Origin: Fasciola hepatica
Lineage: Eukaryota > Platyhelminthes > Trematoda > Plagiorchiida > Fasciolidae
Direction: 5' to 3'
Assembly: GCA_948099385.1 (NCBI GenBank)
Contig: CANUEZ040000168.1
Coordinates: forward strand, 10,574,001-10,638,000
DNA: 64,000 nucleotides
Under the pieces are notes generated by a model. That model did not search any database. It worked only from the letters and a program-made list of their open reading frames with translations, and had not been told where the DNA came from. Made by a program: the position numbers and the translations under genes. Shown here piece by piece: positions 18,430 through 30,199 of this stretch; the stretch's first letter is position 1; the number at the start of each line of letters is the position of its first letter.

Positions 18430-21200
18430 GGTCACTTTTGTGTCACTGTGACATCAAAATTTGCTTACTCTGGCCTGCCCTATCTTCGTGCTCTTTCACT
18501 AATGAGAGCGGCACATTAAAATCTACGTACAAAACTAAACACTCTGATTTCAAGGCTGTCGGCTGCTTCCTCGCTCGCGTTTAACATGTCCTTTTCTGGA
18601 CATCCTTGCTGACTTGGTTAACTCTCAAGCTTTGTTCGGACTTATACCTCTCTAATTGGTTTTACTGTTGCATGATTATTACGACTCCAGATGTTTGAGT
18701 TCCTTTCTGCCCCGTATAGCTTTGTCACGAATTAATTGCTTATTTCTCAGGTTGCCGTCATCTTTAGTGACGTCAAAGCAAGCTCTTTTAAAGAGCTAGA
18801 ATTATTGTTGGATATACTAAAGCGAGCATTACTCTTGCACAAACTTTTCAGAATCAGCGGTGCCCGGAAAGCCTCTGATAAACCAGTGCGCTAAGTCAGC
18901 AAGACTATCCATTGCTGGAAAGTCACCGTATAACACCCGTCATCATTCTTGCCCTGTGGAGCTTTGGAGCCGAAGAGGAAAGTAAAAACTGTGCATTGAT
19001 AAGCTTCCGGCTGAACCTAGCAAAGGCGAATGGACAGCCAGAACTGTTCCCTCTCACTGAGGCCACTAGGTTCTTACGTCTTCCCTTTTCGGCTGTCCTT
19101 AGTTCTTGTAATCCTAGTCTTAAGCGAGTAGCTGTTGATAGACCGCTTGACGCTTTGTATGGTGCTGGAGCCCCTGAGTTCCCGAAGGCTAGATCAGCTG
19201 TTGGCCCAAACTTTCTCCTTACCAAGGGATGTGGGCTGCTCCGACTGCACACTGCAAGTCTGAGGGAGAACTGACAAAAAGGGAACTTTCCGTAGCAGAG
19301 AGGGAAACCAGGATCCGTGAAATGGAGTGAAGACTTGAGAAAAGATTCCAAGGCTTCGAAGTTTGCGGCATTTTTTCCAGAACGGCCGTAGTCGGTGGGG
19401 TTAAAATTTATGAAATGGTAACTGAAGCCAAATCAAATCCAAATTATATATTCAACTTAAAAATGATCTTTATCCGCCTTCAAAGAATATGATGATTCAT
19501 TCACCATTGGGCTTGCTGCCCTAACCACCAGACAAAGGGTTACCAACGATAGAAGATGAATCCTCCGATGATTCCCTTCCGCAAAACTAATGTTTTGTAA
19601 AGAACTTTGACTGTGCTACGGTAGATAACTTGGTAGGCAATGGGCAAATGCTTTCCTTCTTTTTGTTTTACCGTAAACTGCATTCAACGTTGTATCCCTC
19701 CTCTAAAGGATGAGGAATAGGTGCCAGCAATGGAGATTCTCTCAACTCAGGTTGGGAGGCCACACACGGTACTTCAGGTTATTACCAAGAAATTATTTGA
19801 AAGCCCGAAGGTGCTCCAGGAGGTGCAGGTGCTTGCGCAGTTTTGCCAAATAAATAAAAAAATCGAAGAAACTAGCGCGGTTGCATCGGAAAGCTTAATC
19901 AAATTAACCAGCAGACCAGATTGGCCAGAGCAATGCCTACGAAAATGATAAGACGGTTGCAGAAGCTTGACAGCGGATTGCTTGTGGAGAAATGCTTCGT
20001 GATATTCAGTTAGTTCATCGGAATTGACCATTTCGTCTTCATATTCACTCTTCATTCATCTGCTTCAACTTCCTCTCCCTTCAAGAGCTATCTAAACATT
20101 TAATGTTTGGCAGTTTAGTAACGCTGACTCCGTTCTATTCTTACTATCAACCTGTGAAAGTGCACAGCCAAGTACGGTCAGTGAAGTCCCGATTTGTTGC
20201 TGTTCGACATTCAGATACAGCATAAACTACTACAAACGTCCTTTTTCTTGGCGGATCGGATTTAATAGATTCCGTCAATCCTGGGTTTGCAAGCGGAAAA
20301 ACCTTTTACCCATTGCGCACAAAAGCTAAGATCCAGTGTGGTCGTACAAAGGGCTACACTAAAGGTGGGTGAAAGTTGCGCTATAGACCAAAAGAATGGT
20401 TTCGAAACCCGGCTTGCTGACTTGCTGGCTTTCACTCACCGATTATTGAAAGATTCTTGCAAACTTTGCAGACATTGAATAGCAGATAGTGCCAGAGGGG
20501 ACGTCCTGGGGTCTTCCAGTCGAATACTAATGGTATTAAAGTGGCACTCAATACGGTTTTTTTCTTTTGAGTGACTTCCTCAAGCAGGACGATAAGAAGC
20601 TCCTTGAATGTTGAGCTCTCGGGACTAACAAGACAAATGACGTGCGCACTGGTTTGATTAGTGCATTGGTGAATCAAATGCTGCTTCACTAGTGGTCAGC
20701 AAACCAGAGCTCTGAGCCGCGGAGACCTTTACGCGAACCCTCAGAGCAAGAATTACAGGGCAAGAGACAATCAAGGTGGACTTACAAGACAATGACTTAC
20801 TGGCGGTCGAACCAGGACGAACTTGCTCCAAAGAGGTAGGACAAAACTTGTAGATAGGTTAGTAAAGCTCATCTTTTTCTACTAAACACAATGTCACTGA
20901 GGAGATGGTTTTGAAAAGGGGCTCTACCACGGGAATTATAGCACGAAAATACTCAACTTTTGTTACCTGTCCATTGATCGAGGCCAGACCAAGTGAGTTA
21001 AATCCTACAATAATAACCTTGGAATATTTCTCTACCATGGTAAAGAAGTACGGATGAAATCACGGTCAAGGAGTGAAGTCTCACTGATTGGGGTAAAATA
21101 TTCAAAAGTGATATAAGAGGGTGACCCTCCTTACACTAATAGCAAAGTGAATTTGGGTGGGGAGTGAATGGAGAAAAGCCAATTGACCGCGTAGTCATTA
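18430..21200. other. no recognised gene
   Basis: I read all frames and found no motif. A locally GC-richer stretch at 18912-19351 is open on both strands (120 codons plus, 142 codons minus), but neither translation has family features. The rest (19360-21200) is AT-rich and broken by stops. Nothing indicates exons. Confidence 0.4.
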
Positions 21201-22400
21201 TGGATCAGTTACGAAGTCGTTGATGGTAGATAATAGTTGACAAGATAAACATGAAACTGCTGGAAGCGCGGCATCACGGAGTGAAGATGTATAAAACCCA
21301 AGGATTTGCGGAAAACGATTGCCGAATTCTCACTCAAGCTTGCTGACCGAAGAGGGCTGTGGTAAAGGGGACAGACAGGAGGGTATTTTAGAAGATTTTC
21401 CAAGGGGACAAGTACTTGTTTCTGGCTGGAGATGCCGAAGAAAGGTTGGTTCGAAGCACTAGGAAAGGAATTAGTTGGTGAAAAGATAGAAGGTTTCGGA
21501 AAAAAGATCATCTTGGTGATTTGTGTTATTGTGGGCTGATTTCGTCATTCCATATACACAGGGTTGCAGCAGATGCAAACTGGGGTAAAGCGAGTGAGAA
21601 TAATGATGTTCTAAAAGAAGCACTCTCTACGGATGCGAACTTTAAAGTGGGCATGGAGGTGGTCCACTCAGCATGCACGTGGCAAAGCAGGACTACCATG
21701 TTCAGCTTTCCGAGGCTGAAAGGAAAATGATAGATGAGGGAAAATCTGGTTATTGTGCCGGCCGTGAGTGATGGCGGTGAAGGTGGTGCAACTTCCCAAA
21801 GCAAAGGCTATGAAATGTGGTACAAATAAACTGCTAGTTCAGCTAGATTGTGTACTTAGGTACTCATGAGCCGTGAGTAGCTGAATTTTTATGGTGAGCG
21901 CATAAAACAAGGCCTTTGAAAATATGAATGGACGGGGAGAGGCAGACTGAAGGTATGTCTGGCACAACGCAAAACGGACTGCGGAAGATAATAGTGAGTA
22001 CTTATGAACCTAATAGAACTGGGCCACCTTAGAAAGCACTCGGGAGAAAGGGTCGTGAGCTTCAAGGAGAGGTGAATCAAAGATAAGTTTATAAGATAAA
22101 AAAGGTGCAATCTGGTGGAAGGTGATGGGGTGCCTTGAACGGCGGAGGTTCATGGAGTACCAGGGATGAACGGGAATGGAATAATACTTTTGGATAGCTA
22201 ATGTCTGCATTGAGGTACTGTTGGCTTGAGGACAGCAGTGCAATAGAACAGTAGATTGCCAAGTGAGATTACCTAGGTGGGTTGGCAGAGATTTGCAGGA
22301 GAAAACAGGACTCACAACGAGAAACAAAAGCCGGATGGACCATTTTCCTACTGGAATTATGTAAGGATACCAAGAATACATTCGAATATTTACGAGGCGC
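21200..22400 (-). other. pyrimidine-rich (minus) stretch, possibly LINE-B-like
   Basis: The plus strand is purine-rich, so the minus strand has the C+T bias seen in LINE-B coding strands. Minus frames (21209-21511, 21526-21804, 22010-22381) are Ser/Pro/Leu-rich but carry no RT or endonuclease motif. It may be an old, unrecognisable LINE-B segment in reverse orientation. Confidence 0.3.
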
Positions 22401-24300
22401 TGTCATGGCGCGTAGACAGCTTGGTTAGTATGATCTTTTATCGCCTTGAGCGTATCACAAAGCAGGACAGCACTGCTATGAGGGCTGGTTCGGAAAAGAT
22501 GAAAGACGAGCATAGGAGCACAGCAATAATTTTGAAAGGGAAGCTCACTCTAACAACGCACTTTCAAGCCCATGGTAGGCTGTACCAGGGTCCGCTTCAA
22601 AGAAGGATAAAACGATACACATATTCCAGCATTCGGCACGTGGAGCCGGAAGGATTATTCACAACATTTAAAAGTCCGTTTTGTAGTTCTATCTTATTAG
22701 GGTTGAGCTGCTTTTGTCGGACAACCACGGCTCCTCCGCCGAGGCCAAAACATGAGTCGCATGCTACATGACTCCGCGGGAAAGTCAGCCACACCGGTCA
22801 CTCGGTAGCAACTCTGCCGTAAGGAGACTCGTATCATTTGTGACATGGAAGGTGTGTCGGGGAGACAAAACCCTAGAATATTTTTTCTCGCTTTTCTATG
22901 CTAATCTCTTTGTTCCTGATGATTGTGTCGTTTAATCAGTGAATAACCCTGTGTAGGGAGACAACCATTGCCAGGAATGGCAATGAATGGGCCGGGAGAA
23001 CGCCTACCATAACTTTGAATTCGGTAGCAGGAGAGCGACTCAGTTGAGAAGAGAGAAGCAGAATCAGGCAGTCCTCCACAGCCCGAATTCGTTTGATGGG
23101 ACCCATACGATCTACATCAAAGCAGCACATAAACTATATCCTTTTTGAAACCAAAACTAGCTAGAGGCTTAACGGTTCGAGTAGTTATTGGTCATACCCA
23201 CATTCGTTCACCGCCATCCATGCCCACATTTCCCTGCCTAACTCATTTCGCCACGCGGCCATCAAGTCCACCACTAAACTGTAGCTGCCTCCTTCACTAT
23301 ATAAAATAAGATCAGCAAGATAAAATATTTTTTTCTAGTCCAAGGATCCCAGCCCCAATTTTTTGCTCCAGCACCTATGAAAACACCCCCAACCTTTAAG
23401 ATGACCCAGTACTAGCCTGGGACTCATCTGTGTGATCCTCATCAAAATTATCGCCGGTAACATATTGTGGCTATACCATCCCTGCATATGTGCCGTTAGG
23501 TTATCAGACTCAAACACTGCACCTCGCTTGGTTTCCTCGGCCAATACCTCGAAACATTAGGATTTGCAATAAGTAGTACTGGATCTTGGACTTTGAGTTC
23601 AGCCGCCCTCTACTTTCCTGATTTTCGGACTCCTTTCCCATTCTTCCTGACTTTCATGTCCCCAGGTGCTCGCTTAGTCTCAGTCTGCGTTCCACCGACA
23701 ATACTAACGAAAACCTTGGTGACATTAGCAGACAAACCAGACCTTTATGGAGAAAAAAGACCGCCTCCAGCAGCTGTAAGCAGACCATATACGTTGAAAA
23801 TTATGGTCGAGTTGGGAAGACGTGGGAGGTTTTATATGGGCTCAACTACCCCCCCCCCTCAAGTTGGCAAACAAACAAACGGGAAAGTGGAAAAATAGCC
23901 TGCCGGGATGTTCGCCCCCAAATACTACCGTCTTGGGGTTTGAAGGAAATAGGCAGCATTCAATAAGGGATGAGATCCCGTTATCTCAGACCTGAAAGAG
24001 GGAGCCTCACTCCACCCTAGTTCGCACGGCATGCTTTAGGTTTTAAAGCAGAGGAATGACTGGAATAAGAGCACACTTGAATATTCAAGCTTGTCTATAT
24101 ACCTTCCGCTCCAAGTTTCAACCATCCCGTGTCCGCCCAAGCAAGCTTGGAATTTCCGTTGGCGTCAAGTACAACTGCTGTCTCAGCCTAGGTTTTCATC
24201 CAACAGCGCCGGACAGCATGTATCCAGCATTCTTCGGGCCTTGACAACAATGGAGATAGTATTATAAGGGTATTGCTACAAACGCCTGTCTCTTTAGGGG
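22400..24300. other. no recognised gene
   Basis: Includes the end of a 164-codon plus frame (22277-22771) without recognisable domains and a homopolymer C run at about 23850-23859. No repeat partner was seen inside the window. Confidence 0.35.
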
Positions 24301-25830
24301 AAAAAATGAACGAACTTAAGTAAATCAGTTAGCGTCCTCTTTTTGTACTTACCTTTCTTTGCAAAATTTGGCTTTCTGTATAGCCTAGCATTCAAACTCC
24401 CCTCTAGTTTACAACCAAACGTAACAAAATGTATTCACCAGCCAGGTTCTGCACCAACCTGCAGCTTTAGCCACGTAAATATCCCACAGTTGGGTATATC
24501 ATGTATCCCTTAGACCTCCTACACTAACTCACCACTGGGTCCTTCAGCACATCCTGTTTGTTTCCATCTGTTGCCCTTAGCCACTTACTTCCCCAGTGGA
24601 CACCCACAACCTCACTATCCCCCGCAAATATAAGACTGGCTGAGATCTTGCCGAGCAGGCAGTCATCGACTGGGCCTGGTAGCGCGAATGCAGTTACTCT
24701 TTATCAACACCAATTTAAGGTATCCAAGGCTGGACATGCTGTAAGCCGCTGGCAAACTTTCGTCATACGAAGCCACTGCCCCTGACCCCGTAGGCTGGTG
24801 CAGGTTTCCGTGGCACCATCTAATCCTACTCACTCTCACGGAAGCCTCTATCGCCACCCTCCGTCATGCCGCTACGTTCACTGTGCCCCCTCCTTTTCAT
24901 CCTCCACGTCTTTTACTATTTGGCTTACTATACTTCCAGTCAAAATACCCTCCAGAGTGCTACCTTTTCTTTTCTACTTTCGGAATCGCCCAATCACCGT
25001 GCTGCCTGGTTGCAACATATCACGCAGGCCGGTCATCCTGTTGATTTCTTTTTCTACTGGTTTACAGCCTCTCTCATTGTTTTTTCGCCGTGATTGCAAT
25101 CTCAACTTCTAGTGCCACCCACTAGCAGTCCTGCCATGCCCCACATGATTCGCTGGGGATTACTAGGCACCTACAGCATTTCCATCTACCAGTACACCAC
25201 TGCTCCGGCCCACTTGGCCCAACCGTGTACTTTGCTTTCGTCTACCACAACCACAAGCTTTGGTTTTCCTACCCAGCCGCCCAGCTTTTTGTCAGTTCTG
25301 CGTCCATCATCACACGGCAATACACTCCCGGTCGATTGCTGAAGCAATCGCTAACCAGTTGCTGTCCCCTAAGATATCACTACCCAGATTTGGTCGGCGT
25401 CCTTTGGGGCTATTTTCTCAACCGTTACCAGCCCCTGCGGCTTAGACAAGAAACTTCCTAATGAGTCCTCATTAAGCATGTAGTCCGACAGCGACGACTT
25501 TGTTTTTCTCTGCTTCGCTTCTACGATAAACTGGCTATGTATCTTGGACTTTTTGTTCTGCCCCCTCTGGCACTTAATACTCTCAACTCCACTACTTCAC
25601 TCTTCCCACCAGCACTCCTGGTATTCTGGGATACTCTGTACTCTTTTTCTATACTCGGCCTCGTATAGGTTGCATCTTCCAATCCTTCCGTTCCATAAAA
25701 TCACGCATTTTGGTATTCTACCATCATTTGAACCGTATTTAGTCCTCGATCCCTGTCAGTTTTGACTTTCTACAGCATTTTTGGTGGCTAACAACGCAGT
25801 ACTTTCTTCCGATTTTATATGCAAACATGC
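24300..25830 (+). other. pyrimidine-rich stretch without recognised gene
   Basis: Plus-strand C+T bias with overlapping open frames (24798-25112, 25094-25342, 25544-25765), all Ser/Leu/Pro/Thr-rich. This looks like LINE-B compositional background, but no conserved RT or endonuclease string can be read. Confidence 0.35.
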
Positions 25831-25879
25831 GGCCATCGCAATCTCGTCAGTCGGCAGCTGTGCTTTGTTTAGAGAGCTT

Positions 25880-26510
25880 GTCGAAGAGAACGTGTACTAA
25901 GGAACGGTTCTGCTGTGACTTTTGGCTCCAACGTTTGGTACAGACGTTTGAATGGGCTGGGCTGTGTGTTATACCATCACGGAATTTTACGGAGGTGGAC
26001 ACTTTTCCAAAGCTTCCCTTATTGAAGAAATCTACCTTCGTGTACACACTACGGCTCGCTGATACTCTAGCCTTTATTCGGATAGTGAGTGTGGCGTAAC
26101 CAAGTTAACGAATCCCGGAGTCAGAACGAGATAGAGTATTGAATGAGCGAATTGTGCTTGTGTAGCTTATGTCCAAACCTCAACAACAGGGCCAGACGTC
26201 TAAAAACGGGGACCAGGGCTCAGCGGAAGTTACTGTCAGATGCGACCACCATGGCTGTCGGAGGTCAAACCAAAGTGATGTCACGGCCCATGTGAGTGAA
26301 ATAAAAAGTGTTCAGATGTGGTGGCTGACGTGTGCTGTATTTGATGAGAGGTTATCGGAATGAATAGCATAGCCTAAACAATGCCAGTACGCAATAATGA
26401 TTGGTGGGGATTTCTACGATAAAGGTTACAGAAACCGGCCTTGGGAAGCGCGAACGAGCCCGAAGCTCCTTTTGGGCCCTTGTTATTCTCGTCACCATCT
26501 TCATTGCGCG
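25880..26510. repeat. diverged dispersed repeat R3, copy 2 (partner 17450-18125)
   Basis: Aligns with 17450-18125 in the same orientation, including GACGTCTAAAAACGGGGACC (26197-26216) and the tail AATGAATAGCATAGCCTAAA (26359-26378) against AAATAGCGTGGTTTCAACA at 17972. A minus frame at 25847-26047 has weak similarity to the frame at 17339-17626 and possibly to BEL/Pao integrase tails. Confidence 0.55.
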
Positions 26511-26679
26511 TAAAGCTGAACCGTCGACACACGAGTCTTATTCTTCTACTACAGCACAAGGATAATACTTTGGCATCCCGAGTTCCCACGTAGGAGTGAT
26601 ATGGTTAAAACCCAATAATGACCATAAAAAAGTAATCTTAATAATAATGAATGTGATAATAATAAAGATTCCAGAAATT

Positions 26680-26800
26680 GAAGTCTGAATTTTCGATGTG
26701 AAAAATGCAAGTGGATTTTCCTTTAAGTACAATTCAGGCTCCCCGTGCCAACAATACATCCTATAAATACATTTCAATGCCCGATGTTTCGCTTTCATCC
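26680..26800 (+). repeat. SINE body fragment
   Basis: The block TTTTCGATGTGAAAAATGCA at 26691-26710, followed by AGTGGATTTTCC, is nearly the same as TTTTCGATGTGAAAAATGTA at 27019-27038, followed by GGTGGGTTTTCC. It therefore belongs to the same SINE family as the tRNA-headed copy at 26944. Its own tRNA-like head is not recognisable. Confidence 0.55.
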
Positions 26801-26943
26801 GTGTGCTGTTAGCCCCATTGGGAAGTGACCGACGAGGCTAGCCCAATAAATAAAATCAGGACAGTTACTGCATATCATTGGAACGGTGGTTCGCGCCTTA
26901 CCGATTTTTCACTCGCGTTATTCACACCCGACTTTCTGGACCA

Positions 26944-27110
26944 CAACAGCTCAGCTGGTAGAGCATCTGCCCGGTATTTGGAGGGTAGCCGGTTGAATTC
27001 CGGCTCGCGGCGTCCGACTTTTCGATGTGAAAAATGTAGGTGGGTTTTCCATCACACAATAGTAAGGACTCCATTCACAGTGAGTGTTCACCAGCTGTTG
27101 AGCATTTGAA
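26944..27110 (+). repeat. tRNA-derived SINE
   Basis: The head 26944-27013 is a decayed tRNA. D-arm CAGCTCAGCTGGTAGAGC has a perfect GCTC/GAGC stem and an A-box-like core. T-arm GCCGG-TTGAATT-CCGGC has a perfect 5-bp stem with a 7-base loop, and the B-box reads GGTTGAATTCC against GGTTCGANNCC. The acceptor 3' strand TCGCGGC would pair with GCCGCGA, but the 5' side reads about ACCACAA, consistent with G-to-A decay. It continues into a non-tRNA body (27014-27110) shared with 26691 onward. A real tRNA gene is unlikely because the acceptor stem is broken and a body follows. Confidence 0.7.
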
Positions 27111-27840
27111 CTAGGTGCTGTGCTATACGGATTTGCCCAGTAGCGCCGTGATCTCACCCAGCTCCGATGAATCAATATCTGTAGCCCAGGAATGAATTAC
27201 CAAACTATCCGGCGTGGAAGCCTAAAACAGCTGTTATCATTATGCCCTTCATCCATACTTTCCATCTCTGGTGGCAATCTGCCCTCTGTCACGTTTTGGT
27301 AAAATTGCTGTAACTGCTGAGCACAGAAATAACGGATGGCCGTAAAAAAGAAACAGGCGTTTCATCTCAACTTACTGCACTTATTATCATTTGCTTCTTA
27401 CTATCCAAACTTGAGCCCACGAAACAAGTTGCAACGAAAGCACAAAATGCCTCATCCGGCTAAAGTTCACTCTTTGGGAGCCACATATATCAAGGAGTAT
27501 GCTGACGAAACAGCTACTATCTACAAACTGGAGGAAAAAAACATTATATAATTCTTGGAAATTCTTGAGGGAAATGAGGGTTTTCGAACTTCAATAAAAA
27601 TTTTATGCTACAGATGTGCCCATGAATTACTCTTAGCTGCATTTTTCGCCTAAGTAAAGGCCTTTCTCAGTATTTTACTAAACATTTAATATAAAGGCTA
27701 CGCATTTTTCCAGCTTAAATTCCCGGAGCAAAAACATTTCAAACGCAAGAGTGGTAGTTTCATTCGTCCTCACCTATGCTGACCTTCAAGGTTTGACTAC
27801 GCCGCTGTCGACTATCATAGATCCTACAGTAAACCGGAGG
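27110..27840. other. no recognised gene
   Basis: Spacer between the SINE and a LINE tail; a 71-codon plus frame (27336-27551) has no recognisable features. Confidence 0.35.
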
Positions 27841-27847
27841 TAGCCCG

Positions 27848-28015
27848 ATGAATTTGACGAAGAGGGTTTCAAGTCATCTAAGAGGGAGTTCCTTCGCTGG
27901 TAGAGTTTTGAACGGTTGGAACCGGCTCCCGATGAAGGGAATGACCGCGAAAGAGGTTGCCGAATTTGAGAGCCTTCTGGACCCGTGCCTGGGCAGTGCT
28001 CTTGCCGAAAACCGC
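27848..28015 (+). pseudogene. LINE ORF2 C-terminal tail fragment
   Basis: Translation reads KRVSSHLRGSSFAGRVLNGW then NRLPMKGMTAKEVAEFESLL, matching the C-terminus of CR1/jockey-like ORF2 (SxFFxxRVVxxWNxLPxxVVxAxSVxxFKxxLD) and corresponding to SHFFSHRVLISWNGLPGGTI in LINE-A. Only the last ~50 codons are present, as expected for a strongly 5'-truncated insertion. The frame then runs into pyrimidine-rich 3' sequence (28040-28200) without similarity. Confidence 0.75.
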
Positions 28016-29700
28016 AGATGGTTAGCAGCCCCGTCATTCTTTTTTGCTTCTTCTTTTCTTATTACTATTGTTATTGTTGTACTTCCTCAGTCAACCTACT
28101 GTCTTTTAGCGTTTTTTTCGCTGTCGCCCTTACGCCTTCATACTTCATTGCCTCTTCTATTTCCAGCCCTCTACTACCCTTTTACCAGTAACAACTCATA
28201 TCGTCTCTAACCGCCTCTTGCACTCCACCTTCATAACTTCCATTTTTGAAGCTGATGAGGCGCCAGCTGGAACTTCCCAAGGGACAAAGATTATGTGGAG
28301 CTTCTCAGGAGGGGCACAGCGGAGGAAGGTCTCTTCTTCCGCTTGCCCCTACCAAACCACAGAACAAGACTTAGTTCTTCCACCGGTCGCAGCACCAGTT
28401 GGTCCAAGAAAATCACTGCGCTAGTGTCTGGACAAACTTGGCACGCTAGCTTTTACGTCCTGCGACCCTGTTGATCTGACTTGATTTGCTTTGTTCGCTT
28501 AAGTAAGAGATGCTTTGCTGAGTCCTTTGCGTCTCACCACCATTGACTATTAGTGCAAAGATATTAACTGCTAACTGCAGCGTTCAATGGGAATACGGGC
28601 TCCTCGGTCATTCCACGCATCCGTGCATCTACGGAATTACCATGGCAAGTCTTAATCACGGCTAAAAGGCCAATTGTCTTCATTTTTTACGCTAAAAATG
28701 CTAACGAAATTTCAACCACTCAAACATTGTGTTCCCTAATGCTATACTTATCACGAAGCTGTATCGTGTTGATCTTAGGGACTGTGCGGGCGTATTCCAA
28801 AAGCGTTCCTTTATTTTAGCCAAAGCTTTCGTAAAGTGCTGTTATTTCATCAAATCCCGGCGACAACCCGTATTAATGATCACGTTTTAAACTCATGGCA
28901 CATAACAATCATTGGCAATCACAAATTCACTTACATTAAGAAGGTGCTGCCTGAAATAGAAAGCTACCTTTTGAGGCGGGCTGTTTGTGTGGAGGCCTTA
29001 CTGTGGGAGCTCCGTACGCCTTGCTCTAAGACTGATTTTCCAAGTGGTTCAGTTGACGAAGTTCATGGTTCCAGTTTAGACTCGACATCTACACTGATAC
29101 CGGCGAAAGCGTATACTCGGCTGCGGAAAATACCCTCAGTGAGAAACCACCACAGGCAACAATGAATTATGCAAGCTTTGTGCCAAGGGCTTCCATGTCC
29201 AACCAAACCTTTGTGGGCAGATTATTTGGTGGAGTCATGACATCGTTACCTGATTAGTTTAAAAGGGTTGATGACGATGTCCACAACTACGTTTTTCCCG
29301 AAGTACTGCCGACGAAGTCGGGAAAGCCTGGTTTATCTGCATTCACGTGAATAAAACTTACACTTTTTTCAGAACCCGGTGATTCTGACATCTGTAGGTA
29401 GGTCGAACAAACTAATTTTGTCACGGAAAGTCCCTCAGGAATTTCTCGCACGAGCCCAGCTCACCCGGCGAAGTAAGGACACAGTCATTCAACCCTGGGG
29501 TAAGTCCACAGTAAGTTTCCTGGGCAGTCATTTTCCCAGCAGCCAAGCTTGATATCCGAAGGAATACTAACTGGACATATCGGTGAAACCTTTCTCACTA
29601 GCCTCGGTTATGTTGTACTGAAAGCTAAATATCAGTTTGACCCGACCTAACTCATCATAAACTTTTGCAGCACCACTGCCCCCAAATCTGGAGCAGACGT
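28016..29700. other. no recognised gene
   Basis: Begins with the pyrimidine-rich probable 3' UTR of the LINE tail (to about 28210). The remainder, including a 109-codon frame at 28836-29165, shows no motif. Confidence 0.35.
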
Positions 29701-29739
29701 ATGCGAGAAGATGGCATGCATATAATTAGACTAATTCAA

Positions 29740-30190
29740 GCCTCTGATTTCCAATCAAAATGACATTCTCGACGACATAGCACTTGTGATGTCGAGATCG
29801 AGGAATACCCTCACTCCCCTGGAGGCCACAATGGGCACGTCACATGAGCCGTCACAGCGCAGGTCTCTGAGGGATTCTAAAACCTCGAGGAATACCTTGC
29901 AGAAGTAGATAACTTTATTTGCACAGTGGACGAATGGGGAAATCAATAAGGTCCCCACATCACAGATACAGATGAACTCTGCAAAATATCAGCCTTGCAG
30001 GGGCATCCCGTTAACCATAGGATGAAGGCTTGTCTCTTCGTTCCGAGAAACCGGTTCCGACCTGTAATTTGACCGAAATACCTGGAAGTGGCCGCAGGCC
30101 ATCACAAACTCTTCGACACCTCGGATGGTATGCACGTTCTGGGGTAGGGTCCATTCACTTACAGAAGCCATCAGATTGACAGCACGTTCT
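29740..30190 (-). pseudogene. possible Ty3/Gypsy RT connection/RNase H fragment
   Basis: The minus frame 29989-30171 reads MASVSEWTLPQNVHTIRGVE then EFVMACGHFQVFRSN, which follows the Gypsy post-palm segment KVxAVxxWPxPxNVxEVRxFLGLxxYYRRFIxNF in spacing (W, P, NV, R, F). The next frame has VRVFLDLDITSAMSS, weakly like the RNase H start FxLDTDASxxAIGAVLS. No RT catalytic box was found upstream. Low-level decay, or coincidence, remains possible. Confidence 0.4.
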
Positions 30191-30199
30191 TGGAATCCT

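Noticed and set aside
18912..19351. GC-richer stretch open on both strands, possible host exon
   Set aside because: Neither translation shows a family motif or low-complexity-free conserved pattern; splice sites cannot be judged without homology.
22277..22771. 164-codon plus-strand frame
   Set aside because: No domain, no compositional support, overlaps an open minus frame; treated as chance.
26944..27013. Functional tRNA gene
   Set aside because: Acceptor stem is broken and the sequence continues into a SINE body shared with a neighbouring copy.
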